DNA from: GCA-003244245 sp050699435
GTDB lineage: Bacteria > Actinomycetota > Actinomycetes > Mycobacteriales > Pseudonocardiaceae
Length of the DNA stretch: 64,000 nt
NCBI GenBank assembly: GCA_050699435.1
Contig: JBOHGM010000001.1
Coordinates: forward strand, 1 to 64,000
Direction of reading: 5' to 3'
Shown: positions 33,858-42,236 of the stretch, one piece after another
Layout of the letters: every line of letters starts with the position of its first letter
Position numbering within the stretch: position 1 is the first letter of the stretch
Position numbers and translations under genes: made by a program
Notes under the pieces: generated by a model
Told to the model about the DNA's origin: nothing
Seen by the model: the letters and a program-made list of their open reading frames with translations, nothing else
Database searches by the model: none

Positions 33858-34535
33858 ATGACGGACCACTCGGGCACCACCGCCGGCGAGCTGGTCGCGC
33901 AGACCCAGCGTGAGTTGGTGGACACTGCGGATGCGATCCGCTCCCATCGCTTCCTTGAGCGCCTGCGGGCACGGGATGTTCCCGACGAGCGACTGCGTGC
34001 CCTGGCCGGGGAACAGCACGCCATCGTGTCCAGCGACCGGCGGAGCTTCGCCCAGCTGGCGGCCCGCTTCCCGGCAGGGCTCGCGGGTGGGTTCTTCCTC
34101 GGCATGGCCGAGGGCGAGGGCCTGGCACTGGACAAGCTCCGGGGCCTGGCGGACTGGCTGGGGCTGACCGACGACGATCTACGGGCCCATGAGCCGCATC
34201 CCGGCGCTCAGGCGTACCCGTCGTTCGTCGCCTGGCTCGCGCTCAACGGCTCGCGGGCGGAGGTCGTACTGGCCTTTCTTGCCAACTTGGCCGCCTGGGG
34301 TGAGAACTGCGGGCAGGTCGCAGCCGCGCTCCGCGAGTCCTACGGGGCCGGCGACGACGCTGTCGCGTTCTTCGACTTCTTCGCCAATCCGCCCGAGGGC
34401 TTCGAGGCCCACGCGTTGGCTGTCCTCAACGAGGGACTCGCCGCGGGCGACTCGCCCCTCCTCGCTCGCCGGGCTACCCGGCTCCTGCAGGCATACGAGC
34501 TGTCCTTCTGGGACGCACTCGCGGAAGGACTGTGA
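33858..34535 (+). CDS. TenA/PqqC-like protein, first of a pair
   Basis: 225-residue all-helical protein with a haem-oxygenase-like fold of the TenA group. Motifs: AIRSHRFLERLRARDVPDER, AGGFFLGMAEGEG, LAALxAWGENCGQVAAAL-type helix near residue 148, and the terminal LLQAYELSFWDAL shared with the next gene. The active-site cysteine and acidic residues of thiaminase II are not all evident (Cys in AWGENCGQ is), so a non-thiamine role is possible. It overlaps the next gene at the stop, so the two are co-translated. Confidence 0.78.
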   Translation: MTDHSGTTAGELVAQTQRELVDTADAIRSHRFLERLRARDVPDERLRALAGEQHAIVSSDRRSFAQLAARFPAGLAGGFFLGMAEGEGLALDKLRGLADWLGLTDDDLRAHEPHPGAQAYPSFVAWLALNGSRAEVVLAFLANLAAWGENCGQVAAALRESYGAGDDAVAFFDFFANPPEGFEAHALAVLNEGLAAGDSPLLARRATRLLQAYELSFWDALAEGL

Positions 34536-35212
34536 TGAGTGGACTCAGCGCAGAGCTACGCGCCGCCGCGAGCGAGATCTGGGACACCCAGCATCGCCAC
34601 CCGTTCGTGCGCGGGATCGGGGATGGCACGCTCGACCTGGAGCGGTTCCGCTTCTGGATCCGGCAGGACTACCTCTTCCTGATCGAGTACTCCCGCCTGC
34701 TGGCGTTGGCCGCCGCGCGCGCTCCCGACCTGGACACCATGAGGCGGTTCGCAGATCTCGCGCACGAGACGCTGCACGATGAGATGGACCTGCACCGTTC
34801 CTACTCCGCTGAGCTCGGCATTCCCGTGGCAGATCTCGAGCGGGCGGAGATGGCGCCGACCACCCGCGGCTACACCGATTTCATGCTGCGCACCGCCACG
34901 ATCGGCGACTTCGCCGAGCTCGTCGCAGCTCTGCTCCCCTGCATGTGGGGCTTCAACGAGATCGGGTGCCGGCTCGCCGAGCACGGACCGCCCGACGACG
35001 AACGTTACGCGCGCTGGGTCGAGATGTACGCCTCGGACGAGTTCACTGCGCTGGTCTACTGGCTTCGCGAGCTGACCGACCGGATCGGCACGGACCTGCC
35101 CGGTGCGCCGTGGGACAGGATGCGGGACGTCTTCCTCACCAGCAGCCGCTACGAGCTCTCCTTCTGGGAGATGGCGTGGACGCTGGAGACCTGGCCGCAA
35201 CTCGGCCGATGA
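34535..35212 (+). CDS. TenA-family protein (thiaminase II / aminopyrimidine hydrolase-like)
   Basis: 225-residue TenA-type protein, likely to hydrolyse thiamine breakdown products for salvage. Motifs: AASEIWDTQHRHPFVRGIGD, LERFRFWIRQDYLFLIEYSR, HDEMDLHRSYSAELGI, and ALLPCMWGFNEIGCRLAEHG, which holds the family's conserved cysteine region. It ends FWEMAWTLETWP. The ATG at 34535 overlaps the upstream stop; a GTG one codon earlier is in frame. The pairing of two different TenA proteins suggests a heteromer or sequential steps. Confidence 0.88.
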   Translation: MSGLSAELRAAASEIWDTQHRHPFVRGIGDGTLDLERFRFWIRQDYLFLIEYSRLLALAAARAPDLDTMRRFADLAHETLHDEMDLHRSYSAELGIPVADLERAEMAPTTRGYTDFMLRTATIGDFAELVAALLPCMWGFNEIGCRLAEHGPPDDERYARWVEMYASDEFTALVYWLRELTDRIGTDLPGAPWDRMRDVFLTSSRYELSFWEMAWTLETWPQLGR

Positions 35213-35243
35213 CAACACCCGCGATCGTGCACCTGCTGCCTCG

Positions 35244-35735
35244 TCAATCCGGCGAATGACCAGCAAGGAGTGCGTCGCCCAAGGCAGGGAGCCCGAGCGC
35301 GGTGAGAGCGCTCGCAACCTGGCTCCGGTACTTCAGGATGTCGGCTTTAACCGCATCGGTACCACCCTGGACGCACTCGCCGACCGCCCGTGCGATCGAC
35401 TCAGCTACTGTGTAGGCAGGCTTATTGTGACTGATCCCCCGCAAGGTCACATAGCTCGACGCGAGACACCCGACTGCTCGGCCGACGAAGGCAACCGCAG
35501 GAATTTCCGCGACCCCTAACGGCCCTCCCGAGTCTCCAGTGTTGAGAACTCCCTCCTGCTGCAGAAACCTCCGGATCCGGGACTCGATCGACTGGCGATC
35601 ACCCGTCGACAGAATATCGTCAGGAATTGACGCGAGTGCCTGCTCGAGCGCTTCCTGCTCTGATGCTGATAGTTGGGCATACGAAGCAAAGTCTGTCTCT
35701 TGTGCTTGAGTCACCGTTGCCTCCGTGTTTGCCAT
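35244..35735 (-). CDS. Hypothetical protein
   Basis: 163 residues, no family recognised. The N-terminal 60 residues are acidic and helical (YAQLSASEQEALEQALASIP). The middle has GVAEIPAVAFVGRAVGCLAS, a mildly hydrophobic glycine- and alanine-rich helix, and the end GTDAVKADILKYRSQVASAL. The layout resembles small peptides with a helical leader and hydrophobic core, but there is no transporter or modification gene nearby. Codon bias is weaker than in the neighbours. Confidence 0.6.
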   Translation of the reverse strand: MANTEATVTQAQETDFASYAQLSASEQEALEQALASIPDDILSTGDRQSIESRIRRFLQQEGVLNTGDSGGPLGVAEIPAVAFVGRAVGCLASSYVTLRGISHNKPAYTVAESIARAVGECVQGGTDAVKADILKYRSQVASALTALGLPALGDALLAGHSPD

Positions 35736-35899
35736 CCCGCACCGGACTCAACCTGTTAGCTTAGCGTACGAAGTATCACCCGGAAGGGCCGCTCCGACGC
35801 GCGGAGGAGCACTGCCGCCCGCGCCGTCGTCGGTGGCTACCGCACGTCCTGCGCGGACGTATGGTCGAGAACCGGTCGGCGTGCCCTTAAGATGCGGCA

Positions 35900-36586
35900 A
35901 TGCCGCGCCGACAGCTGCACCTCCTCGCCCTGCTCGTCGCACTGTTCACCGCACTGCCCACGTCCTGCGGCGGGCAGGCCACCGAGGAGAACTCACCACC
36001 CTTGCCCGCTGGTGCCGGGTTGCTGGTCGACTCGGCGACGGCGATGCGGACAGCGACGAGTACCAGGGTCGGCATCGATGTTGAGGGCGAGCTGCCGGGA
36101 GTGCCGATCAAGTCGGCCGAGGGCCAGCTCAGCAAGGAGGGCTTGGCGAAGGGCACTGCCTCGCTGGATATGGGGGAACAACGCTACGAGCTGGCCTTCG
36201 TGATCATCGGTACGGACCTCTACCTGCGGGGCCCGACCGGCGGCTTCCGGAAGCTGTCCACATCATCAGCCTTCCTCGTCTATGACCCTACCGTGATCCT
36301 GGATCCGAAACGGGGGATCGCAGCAGTTCTGGCCAGCGGTGCTGCGGCGAGGACCGAGGCTCGCGAGCAGGTCGGTGGCGTGGACAGCTTCCGGGTGCAG
36401 GCTAGGTTCTCCGGGCAATCGCTCGACAAGCTCGTGCCTGGATTCACTCAGGACTCGACCAGCCGAGTGTGGATCGCCGCTAACGGCTTCCGACTGGTGC
36501 AGGCTCAGTTCCCCACCACCGGTGGCACGATCACCTTCCGGTTCTCCGACTACGATGCCCCGGTCGACATCAGCGCACCGATCTGA
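35900..36586 (+). CDS. LppX/LprAFG-family lipoprotein
   Basis: 228-residue secreted lipoprotein. A signal peptide (HLLALLVALFTALPTSC) ends in a lipobox with Cys23 as the lipidated residue. The mature part matches the LppX/LprG fold that binds and moves lipids in actinobacterial envelopes: ATAMRTATSTRVGIDVEGEL, GQLSKEGLAKGTASLDMGEQ, DLYLRGPTGGFRKL, AYDPTVILDPKRG-like segment, and SRVWIAANGFRLVQAQ. The gene is monocistronic. No efflux partner lies beside it, unlike lprG-p55. Confidence 0.9.
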   Translation: MPRRQLHLLALLVALFTALPTSCGGQATEENSPPLPAGAGLLVDSATAMRTATSTRVGIDVEGELPGVPIKSAEGQLSKEGLAKGTASLDMGEQRYELAFVIIGTDLYLRGPTGGFRKLSTSSAFLVYDPTVILDPKRGIAAVLASGAAARTEAREQVGGVDSFRVQARFSGQSLDKLVPGFTQDSTSRVWIAANGFRLVQAQFPTTGGTITFRFSDYDAPVDISAPI

Positions 36587-36590
36587 CAGA

Positions 36591-37301
36591 TCACGAGGTC
36601 GCCCCATCCTGGGCGACGAGGTGTGCGATGCACAGGTGCGGGGTAACGAACGGTTCGAGTCTGATGGCCTCGACGGGGGCGTGTAGGTTGTTGAGGCTCT
36701 GCTTGAGCAAGCCGAGGTGCATTGCGCAGACCACGCTGGGGTGCTCGCTGGCGATGGGGTGGAACGGACAGGCGTGCAACAGGATCCGGAGATGTGATTC
36801 GTCCGTGTCCAGTTCTGGTTCGAAACCGAGCTCGGTGCACATGGCGATCACTCGGCGGACGGCCTCATCGGCGGAAACGTCAGCGAACGGCTCAGGCCAC
36901 CGGTGGCGGCGGGCGAAGGCGCGGCCAGCCTCCTCGGCCTGCCCGGTGGGGATGTCGCTGCTGGCAGCGAGGTAGCTGGCGAGGATGTGGGCGAGTAACT
37001 GAAAACCACCCGGCGGATGGCTACCTGAGTCGTCCGTGGTCGCGGTGAAGATGAGCCGGGGCCGTCCGGAGGCACCACGGGGGTCGGGACGGCAGCAGGC
37101 GAGCCCAGCGTCGATAAGGATCTTGAGGTGGAAGCGCACCGTGTTGGGGTGCAGGTCGGTCCGTGCCGCGATCTGCTGGACGTCGAGCGCAGCGCCGCTG
37201 CGGCGCAGCAGGTCAAGGATATGGACCCGGGTGGCGGTGGCTAGCGCGCTGTGGGTCTTGCTGCGCTCACCGGCAGAGCCGGTCTTCGGTGGCATGCTCA
37301 A
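36591..37301 (-). CDS. ArsR/SufR-like regulator with cysteine-rich C-terminus
   Basis: 236-residue winged-helix regulator. The HTH is at residues 22-75 (ATATRVHILDLLRRSGAALD, then LHPNTVRFHLKILIDAGLA), followed by a wing with GRPRLIFTA. The C-terminal half has HACPFHPIASEHPSVVCAMH and later TPHLCIAHL, that is Cys-x13-Cys and a third Cys. This spacing recalls iron-sulphur or metal-sensing regulators of the SufR type. It is divergent from the two SIS-domain genes with only 50 bases between starts, so it probably controls them. Confidence 0.85.
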   Translation of the reverse strand: MSMPPKTGSAGERSKTHSALATATRVHILDLLRRSGAALDVQQIAARTDLHPNTVRFHLKILIDAGLACCRPDPRGASGRPRLIFTATTDDSGSHPPGGFQLLAHILASYLAASSDIPTGQAEEAGRAFARRHRWPEPFADVSADEAVRRVIAMCTELGFEPELDTDESHLRILLHACPFHPIASEHPSVVCAMHLGLLKQSLNNLHAPVEAIRLEPFVTPHLCIAHLVAQDGATS

Positions 37302-37350
37302 GAAGATACTACGACTATGGTAAGAACCAGCTCGACAGGAGAGGCGGACG

Positions 37351-37971
37351 GTGATGATCGCCGAGTTGACGGGTGCGCAGGTGGATCAGATTTTCGCGCG
37401 ACGCAAGCAGGCAACCAGAGCGCTGGGCCAGGACGCGGAAGCGGTGAGCAGGGCTTGCTACGACATGGCCTTGCGTTTCCACCGCGGCGGCAAGTTGGTG
37501 TGCTTCGGCAACGGGGCCGCGGCCGCCGACGCTGCGCATATCGTGGTGGAGTTCGTGCACCCGGTCATCGTGGGCAAACGGGCCTTGCCTGCGGTGTCGT
37601 TGGCCAATGACGCCGCCACGATGAGCGGGATCGCTCGCCTGAGCGGCTTCGGGGACACCTTCGCCGCCCCGCTGCGGCTGCAGGCAGCGGCCGAGGACAT
37701 CGCCTTGGGCATCTCGGCGGACGGCGAATGCTCCAACGTCGCTCGCGCGCTGGGCGCTGCTCGTGACATGGGTCTGCTGACCGTGGCGTTGGTCGGCGGT
37801 GACGGCGGCCAGATCGCCCGGATCGCTGGGCTGGACCACGTGCTGGTCGCGCGTTCGGGGGATCCGCAAGTGGTCAAGGAGGTCCAGGTCACCACCTATC
37901 ACGTGCTGTGGGAGCTGGTGCACGTCTTCTTCGAACAACCCGGTGTGCTGGACCCGAGAGTCGTGCAGTGA
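37351..37971 (+). CDS. SIS-domain protein, phosphoheptose-isomerase-like (first)
   Basis: 206-residue protein with the sugar-isomerase (SIS) fold, close to GmhA. KLVCFGNGAAAADAAHIVVE corresponds to the GNGGSAADAQH phosphosugar loop, with Ala replacing the usual Gly-Ser, and LGISADGECSNVARAL to the second SGNSxNV loop, where Ser-Asp-Gly replaces SxSG. These changes may weaken sugar-phosphate binding. It ends TYHVLWELVHVFFE. GTG start; the next gene, a better-conserved relative, follows after 37 bases. Confidence 0.85.
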   Translation: MMIAELTGAQVDQIFARRKQATRALGQDAEAVSRACYDMALRFHRGGKLVCFGNGAAAADAAHIVVEFVHPVIVGKRALPAVSLANDAATMSGIARLSGFGDTFAAPLRLQAAAEDIALGISADGECSNVARALGAARDMGLLTVALVGGDGGQIARIAGLDHVLVARSGDPQVVKEVQVTTYHVLWELVHVFFEQPGVLDPRVVQ

Positions 37972-38008
37972 GCGCACTGGCCTGGATCGTCTGCCCGGAG
38001 GTGTCGTC

Positions 38009-38656
38009 ATGAGCGGCGTGGAGTCGCTGTACCCATTCCTCTACTCGGGTGTGTCCGACGTGGAGGCGGTGCTCGCGGAGGTGTGCCGTTCGACCACCGA
38101 GAAAACCGAGGAGATCATCCGGCTGCGCGCCGACGTGCTGGAGCTCTATCGTGATCGACTCATCGAGTGTGCCAGTGTGATGGCCCGGTCCTTCGCCGCT
38201 GGCGGCCGGTTGTTCACCTTCGGCAACGGTGGGAGCAGTACCGACGCGCAGGCCGTCGCCGAGCTTTTCCAGAACCCCGGCCCGGCCGGTCGGCCATTGC
38301 CCGCTGCTGCGCTGACCACCGACGTCGCGGTGCTCAGCGCGCTGGCCAACGATGTCTCCTTCGACGTGGTCTTCGCCCGGCCGCTGGCCGCCAACGGTCG
38401 CGCCGGGGACATCGCGATGGGCTTGTCCACCAGCGGCGGGTCGGCGAACGTGCTGCGCGGCTTGGCGGAGGCCACCCGCCGCGGCATGCTCACCATCGGG
38501 CTGGCCGGCTACGACGGCGGCAAGATGGCCGAGGCCGACACCATCGATCACCTGTTCGTCATGCCATCGTCCTCGGTGCACCGCATCCAGGAGGCCCAGA
38601 CCACGACCTACCACGTGCTGTGGGAACTCACCCAGTCGGCGCTGGGCTCGACATGA
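38009..38656 (+). CDS. SIS-domain protein, phosphoheptose-isomerase-like (second)
   Basis: 215-residue GmhA-like SIS protein. LFTFGNGGSSTDAQAVAELF near residues 65-84 and MGLSTSGGSANVLRGLAEAT near 138-157 are intact phosphosugar-binding loops, and TTTYHVLWELTQ ends the fold as in its neighbour. The pair may form a heteromer in which this subunit is catalytic. GGAGG lies seven bases before the ATG. Pairs of this kind are, to my memory, also found in some actinobacterial [NiFe]-hydrogenase clusters, but no hydrogenase gene is in the window. Confidence 0.87.
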   Translation: MSGVESLYPFLYSGVSDVEAVLAEVCRSTTEKTEEIIRLRADVLELYRDRLIECASVMARSFAAGGRLFTFGNGGSSTDAQAVAELFQNPGPAGRPLPAAALTTDVAVLSALANDVSFDVVFARPLAANGRAGDIAMGLSTSGGSANVLRGLAEATRRGMLTIGLAGYDGGKMAEADTIDHLFVMPSSSVHRIQEAQTTTYHVLWELTQSALGST

Positions 38657-38678
38657 GCACCCGGCGTACGGTGCGCGC

Positions 38679-39713
38679 TCAGGGCAGGAGCAGATTGACG
38701 TCACCGAATTCGTGCCACAGGTAGCCGAGTTCGATGGCCTCGGCGTAGCTCTGATCGAGCACGTCGGGGCCGGCGATGGCGGCCAGCATGTCCAGATGCG
38801 AGGCGCGCGGTTCGTGCAAGCCGGTGAGCAGGCCGTCGACCACCCGGGTGCCGCGTTCCGGCGTGATGATCAGATCTGTCCAGCCCTGGTCGGGGCCGAC
38901 CACCCCGTCGGGGCTGGTGGCGCTTTCCAGCGCGCGCACCACAGTGGTGCCGGCCGCAATGATCCGCATCCCGGCCGTCTTGGCCTGGTTGACGATCCGC
39001 GCGCTGGTCGCTGGCACCGCGAAACGTTCGGGGTAGGGGCGCTCGTGTGCCTCCGGTGAGGCCACCCCGGTGTGCAGCAGCACGGGCACGACCTGCACGC
39101 CGGCCGTGACGAGCCGGCTCACCATGCGGTCGGTGAACGGCCGCGAGGCGCTCGGCATCTCGGCGCTGCCGGGATGGGTGGCGAACACGGTCTGGTAGTA
39201 CGACAGCGGCCACGGCCGGCGCAGATACCCGTACCGGATGGGTGCGCCGAACAGGTACAGGTACTCCTGCACTGAGGACGCCCGGCCGGTGTCCACCTCG
39301 GCCACCCAGAGCCGCTCATCGAAGAACCGTTCGCGCAAGGCGAGAGATCCGCCGCCAAGCAGTGCGTACCGCGTGCCCGGCGCGCCGCCCGAATGGGGCG
39401 CGGTGGCCTTGCGGGCCGCCTCGCGCAGCTCGATCAGCCAGGTGCCCGCAGGTAGTTCGGTGGAGAAGTGCACGGTCAGGTCGCTGTCCAGCACGGGCAC
39501 CGCGGCGGGCAGGGTGGCGGACGTGTTCACCACCAGCACATCGCCCGGCCGTAGCAGGTCGGGTAACTCGGCGAACCGGTGATGACTGAGTTCGCCGGTC
39601 GAGTTCGAGCCGACCAGCAACCGCACGCCGTCGCGGGCGAGGCCACGGGCCTCCGGCGGCTCGTGCGCCTCCAGTTCCGCGGGCAGCATGAAATCCAGCG
39701 CGCGCGGCCTCAT
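38679..39713 (-). CDS. queA: QueA-like S-adenosylmethionine:tRNA ribosyltransferase-isomerase
   Basis: 344-residue enzyme of the QueA family, which transfers the ribosyl part of SAM to 7-aminomethyl-7-deazaguanine in queuosine synthesis. Hallmarks: DLLRPGDVLVVNTSATLPAA, WLIELREAARK-type strand, PIRYGYLRRPWPLSYYQTVF, HTGVASPEAHERPYPERFAV, and AGTTVVRALESA. Other queuosine genes are absent here, and queuosine is uncommon in actinobacteria, so the substrate may be a different deazapurine. It overlaps the upstream SDR by four bases. Confidence 0.88.
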   Translation of the reverse strand: MRPRALDFMLPAELEAHEPPEARGLARDGVRLLVGSNSTGELSHHRFAELPDLLRPGDVLVVNTSATLPAAVPVLDSDLTVHFSTELPAGTWLIELREAARKATAPHSGGAPGTRYALLGGGSLALRERFFDERLWVAEVDTGRASSVQEYLYLFGAPIRYGYLRRPWPLSYYQTVFATHPGSAEMPSASRPFTDRMVSRLVTAGVQVVPVLLHTGVASPEAHERPYPERFAVPATSARIVNQAKTAGMRIIAAGTTVVRALESATSPDGVVGPDQGWTDLIITPERGTRVVDGLLTGLHEPRASHLDMLAAIAGPDVLDQSYAEAIELGYLWHEFGDVNLLLP

Positions 39714-40399
39714 GCGACGACCTCGGCCAGGCGGATCCGGCCGGACTCGGGGCGGTTGGCCACGATCTTGAGGAATGCCGGCACGACGGTCTCGGGAAGC
39801 GGGCGGTCGCTGATGTCCTCCCCGGGGAACGCCTCCTGGTGCATCCGGGTGCGCAGGTCACCGGGGTCCACGGCCCAGATCCGGACGTCCGGCTGCTCGG
39901 CGCCGAGCACCCGGCTGACCTGCTCGACGGCGGCCTTGGCCGAGCCGTAGCCACCCCAGCCCGGGTAGGGCTGCATCGCGGCATCGGAGGTGATGTTGAC
40001 GACAGCGCCGGAGCGCGCGCGCAGGCCGGGCAGCACGAGTTGGGTGAGCGCCAGCGGGCCGAGCACGTTGACCTCGTACACCTGACGCAGCACATCTAGC
40101 GGGTAGTCGGCGAGCGCGGGTTGGGGGCTGGGGCCGAGGATGCCGGCGTTGTTCACCAGCAGGTCGGCGCCGCCCAGTTCGCTCGCGGCGGCGCGCAGCG
40201 CGGCCCGGTGCGCCGGGTCGGTGATATCGCCTGGCACGGCCAGCACGTCGCCGCCGAGTTGGCCGAGTTGGTCGCGCGCGCCGGACAGCGCCCGCGCGTC
40301 CCTGGCGTCGATCACCAGCCGCCAGCCGTTCTCGGCAAGCCCGATGGCCACTGCGAGGCCGAGCCCACGTGACGCGCCGGTAATGATTGCGACTGACAT
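39710..40399 (-). CDS. Short-chain dehydrogenase/reductase
   Basis: 229-residue SDR with IITGASRGLGLAVA (NAD(P) site, residues 5-18), LVNNAGILGPSPQ, and the YGSAK catalytic pair following WGG (YxxxK). It is about 20 residues shorter than usual at the C-terminus. Its stop overlaps the queA start by ATGA, so it belongs to the same operon. Substrate unknown. Confidence 0.9.
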   Translation of the reverse strand: MSVAIITGASRGLGLAVAIGLAENGWRLVIDARDARALSGARDQLGQLGGDVLAVPGDITDPAHRAALRAAASELGGADLLVNNAGILGPSPQPALADYPLDVLRQVYEVNVLGPLALTQLVLPGLRARSGAVVNITSDAAMQPYPGWGGYGSAKAAVEQVSRVLGAEQPDVRIWAVDPGDLRTRMHQEAFPGEDISDRPLPETVVPAFLKIVANRPESGRIRLAEVVA

Positions 40400-40550
40400 C
40401 GGTTTCCCCTTCGTTCCTACTCATCGATGTGATCGACGTTAGGTGCGCTGCGGGGGGCCGCCATCGGGCTCGCGACGTGAAGGACCTCGGTCTTTGGACC
40501 TAGGTCCGCGGCCTGATCCGCGGCGGCACCGGCCTGGGTACCGTGATGTC

Positions 40551-42155
40551 GTGGTGAGTTTCGATCGGGCTGAGCTGCGCGAGGTCAGCGCTGCTGTGCT
40601 CGCGGTGGCCGGGCACCTTTCCGTGCGCGAGGTGCTGCAGACGATCCTCACCTCGGCGCGGCGGTTGCTCGACGCGCGGTATGGCGCGCTGGGTGTACCG
40701 GACGAAGATGGATCGTTCGCGGAGTTTCTCGCCGACGGGGTCAGCGAGCAGCAGTGGCGCGAGATCGGCCCGGTACCTCGCCAGCACGGCGTGCTCGGCG
40801 TGCTGCTGCGCGAAGCCAACCCCGTGCGGCTGGCCGATATCCGCCAGCATCCCGAGTTCGACGGGTGGCCGGCCGCGCATCCGGATCTCTCCGATTTCCT
40901 GGGTATGCCCATCACCGATGGTGAGGAAATCCTCGGCGAGCTGTTCCTGGCCAATAAGAACACTCCCGGCGGGTTCACCGCTGACGACGAAGAGCTGCTG
41001 CGGTTGCTGGCCGCGCACGCCGCGATCGCCCTGGTGAATGCGCGGCTCTACGAGCGCAGCCGGGAGCTGTCCATTCTGGAGGAACGTAACCGGATCGCAC
41101 GGGAGCTGCACGACGCGCTGACGCAGAAGCTGTTCAGCCTCCGGCTCACCGCGGAGGCGGCGGCATCGCTGGTGGGCCGGGACGCCGCGCGGGCCACCGA
41201 GGAGTTGGCCACGGTACGGCGGCTGGCTGGCGAGGCGACCGAGGAACTGCGCGCGATCGTGGTGGGACTGCGGCCACCCGCGCTCGCCGGTGACGGGCTG
41301 GATGTCGCGTTGCGCAAGCAGGTCGACCTGCTGGACCGAGTGCATCAGGCGCGGGTGCGGTTCATCGGGGAGCCGGTGTCCCGGCAGACCGCGGTAGGAG
41401 AGGAGGCGGCTTACCGGATCGCGCAGGAGGCGTTGCACAACGCGCTGCGGCACGCTGACGCGAGCCACGTGGACGTCGGGCTGGCTTACCGTGCCGGTGC
41501 GCTGATGTTGGAAGTGACCGATGACGGGCGCGGGTTCGACGCCGATGCGGCGCAGTCGGCGCGGCGGCTCGGGCTGGCCTCGATGCGTGAACGGGCGCGA
41601 GCGGCCGGTGGGCGCGTCACGGTCATCTCCCGGCCGGGCGGCGGTACGACCGTACGGCTGGAGGTTGATGTGGTGCTGCTCGACCTGCGCATGCCCGACG
41701 GTGACGGGGTGGCGGCGCTACGCGGGTTGCGCGAGCGGAGGGTGCCGGCCCGGGTGCTGGTGCTCACCAGCTTCACCGAGCCGGCCGCCGTGCTGCCTGC
41801 GGTGCGGGCGGGCGCGGCCGGGTACGTGTACAAGGACATCGACCCGGCAGCGCTGGCCACCGCTATCCGCGCGGTGCACGCCGGGCACGTGCTGCTCAAC
41901 CCGGACGTGGCGCGGCTGCTCGCCGCCGGGGACGCTCAGCCCACCGGTGTGCACCTGACCGCTCGGGAACACGAGGTGCTCGGCGAGCTCGCCCACGGTC
42001 GCTCCAACCGGGAGATCGCCCGCGCCCTCACGCTGTCCGAGAAGACGGTCAAGACGCACGTGAGCGCGGTGCTCAGCAAGCTCGGCGTGGCCGACCGCAC
42101 CCAGGCCGCGCTCTACGCCGTGCGCGCCGGCCTGGTGGCCGACTCCGCAGAGTAG
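40551..42155 (+). CDS. GAF sensor histidine kinase fused to a truncated LuxR response regulator
   Basis: 534 residues in one frame. GAF domain at residues 20-165; HisKA_3 helix with His187 (RIARELHDALTQKLFSLRLT); ATPase with N box EALHNALRHA (Asn297) and G1 box DDGRGF at 324-329, ending GGGTTVRLEV at 371. Immediately after comes VVLLDLRMPDGDGVAALRG, the middle of a receiver domain with phosphoacceptor Asp378 and Lys428, then a LuxR HTH at 465-525. The first 50 or so receiver residues, including the acidic pocket, are missing. A deletion joining a kinase gene to its downstream regulator gene explains this. GTG 40551 chosen; 40554 also possible. Confidence 0.88.
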   Translation: MVSFDRAELREVSAAVLAVAGHLSVREVLQTILTSARRLLDARYGALGVPDEDGSFAEFLADGVSEQQWREIGPVPRQHGVLGVLLREANPVRLADIRQHPEFDGWPAAHPDLSDFLGMPITDGEEILGELFLANKNTPGGFTADDEELLRLLAAHAAIALVNARLYERSRELSILEERNRIARELHDALTQKLFSLRLTAEAAASLVGRDAARATEELATVRRLAGEATEELRAIVVGLRPPALAGDGLDVALRKQVDLLDRVHQARVRFIGEPVSRQTAVGEEAAYRIAQEALHNALRHADASHVDVGLAYRAGALMLEVTDDGRGFDADAAQSARRLGLASMRERARAAGGRVTVISRPGGGTTVRLEVDVVLLDLRMPDGDGVAALRGLRERRVPARVLVLTSFTEPAAVLPAVRAGAAGYVYKDIDPAALATAIRAVHAGHVLLNPDVARLLAAGDAQPTGVHLTAREHEVLGELAHGRSNREIARALTLSEKTVKTHVSAVLSKLGVADRTQAALYAVRAGLVADSAE

Positions 42156-42236
42156 GACTCATCGCCGGGACGGAACCGACCTCGGCCCTGAGGAGCAGAT
42201 GCTCGGATCGCTCCGCTAGATGGTAGGAAGTGGTGG

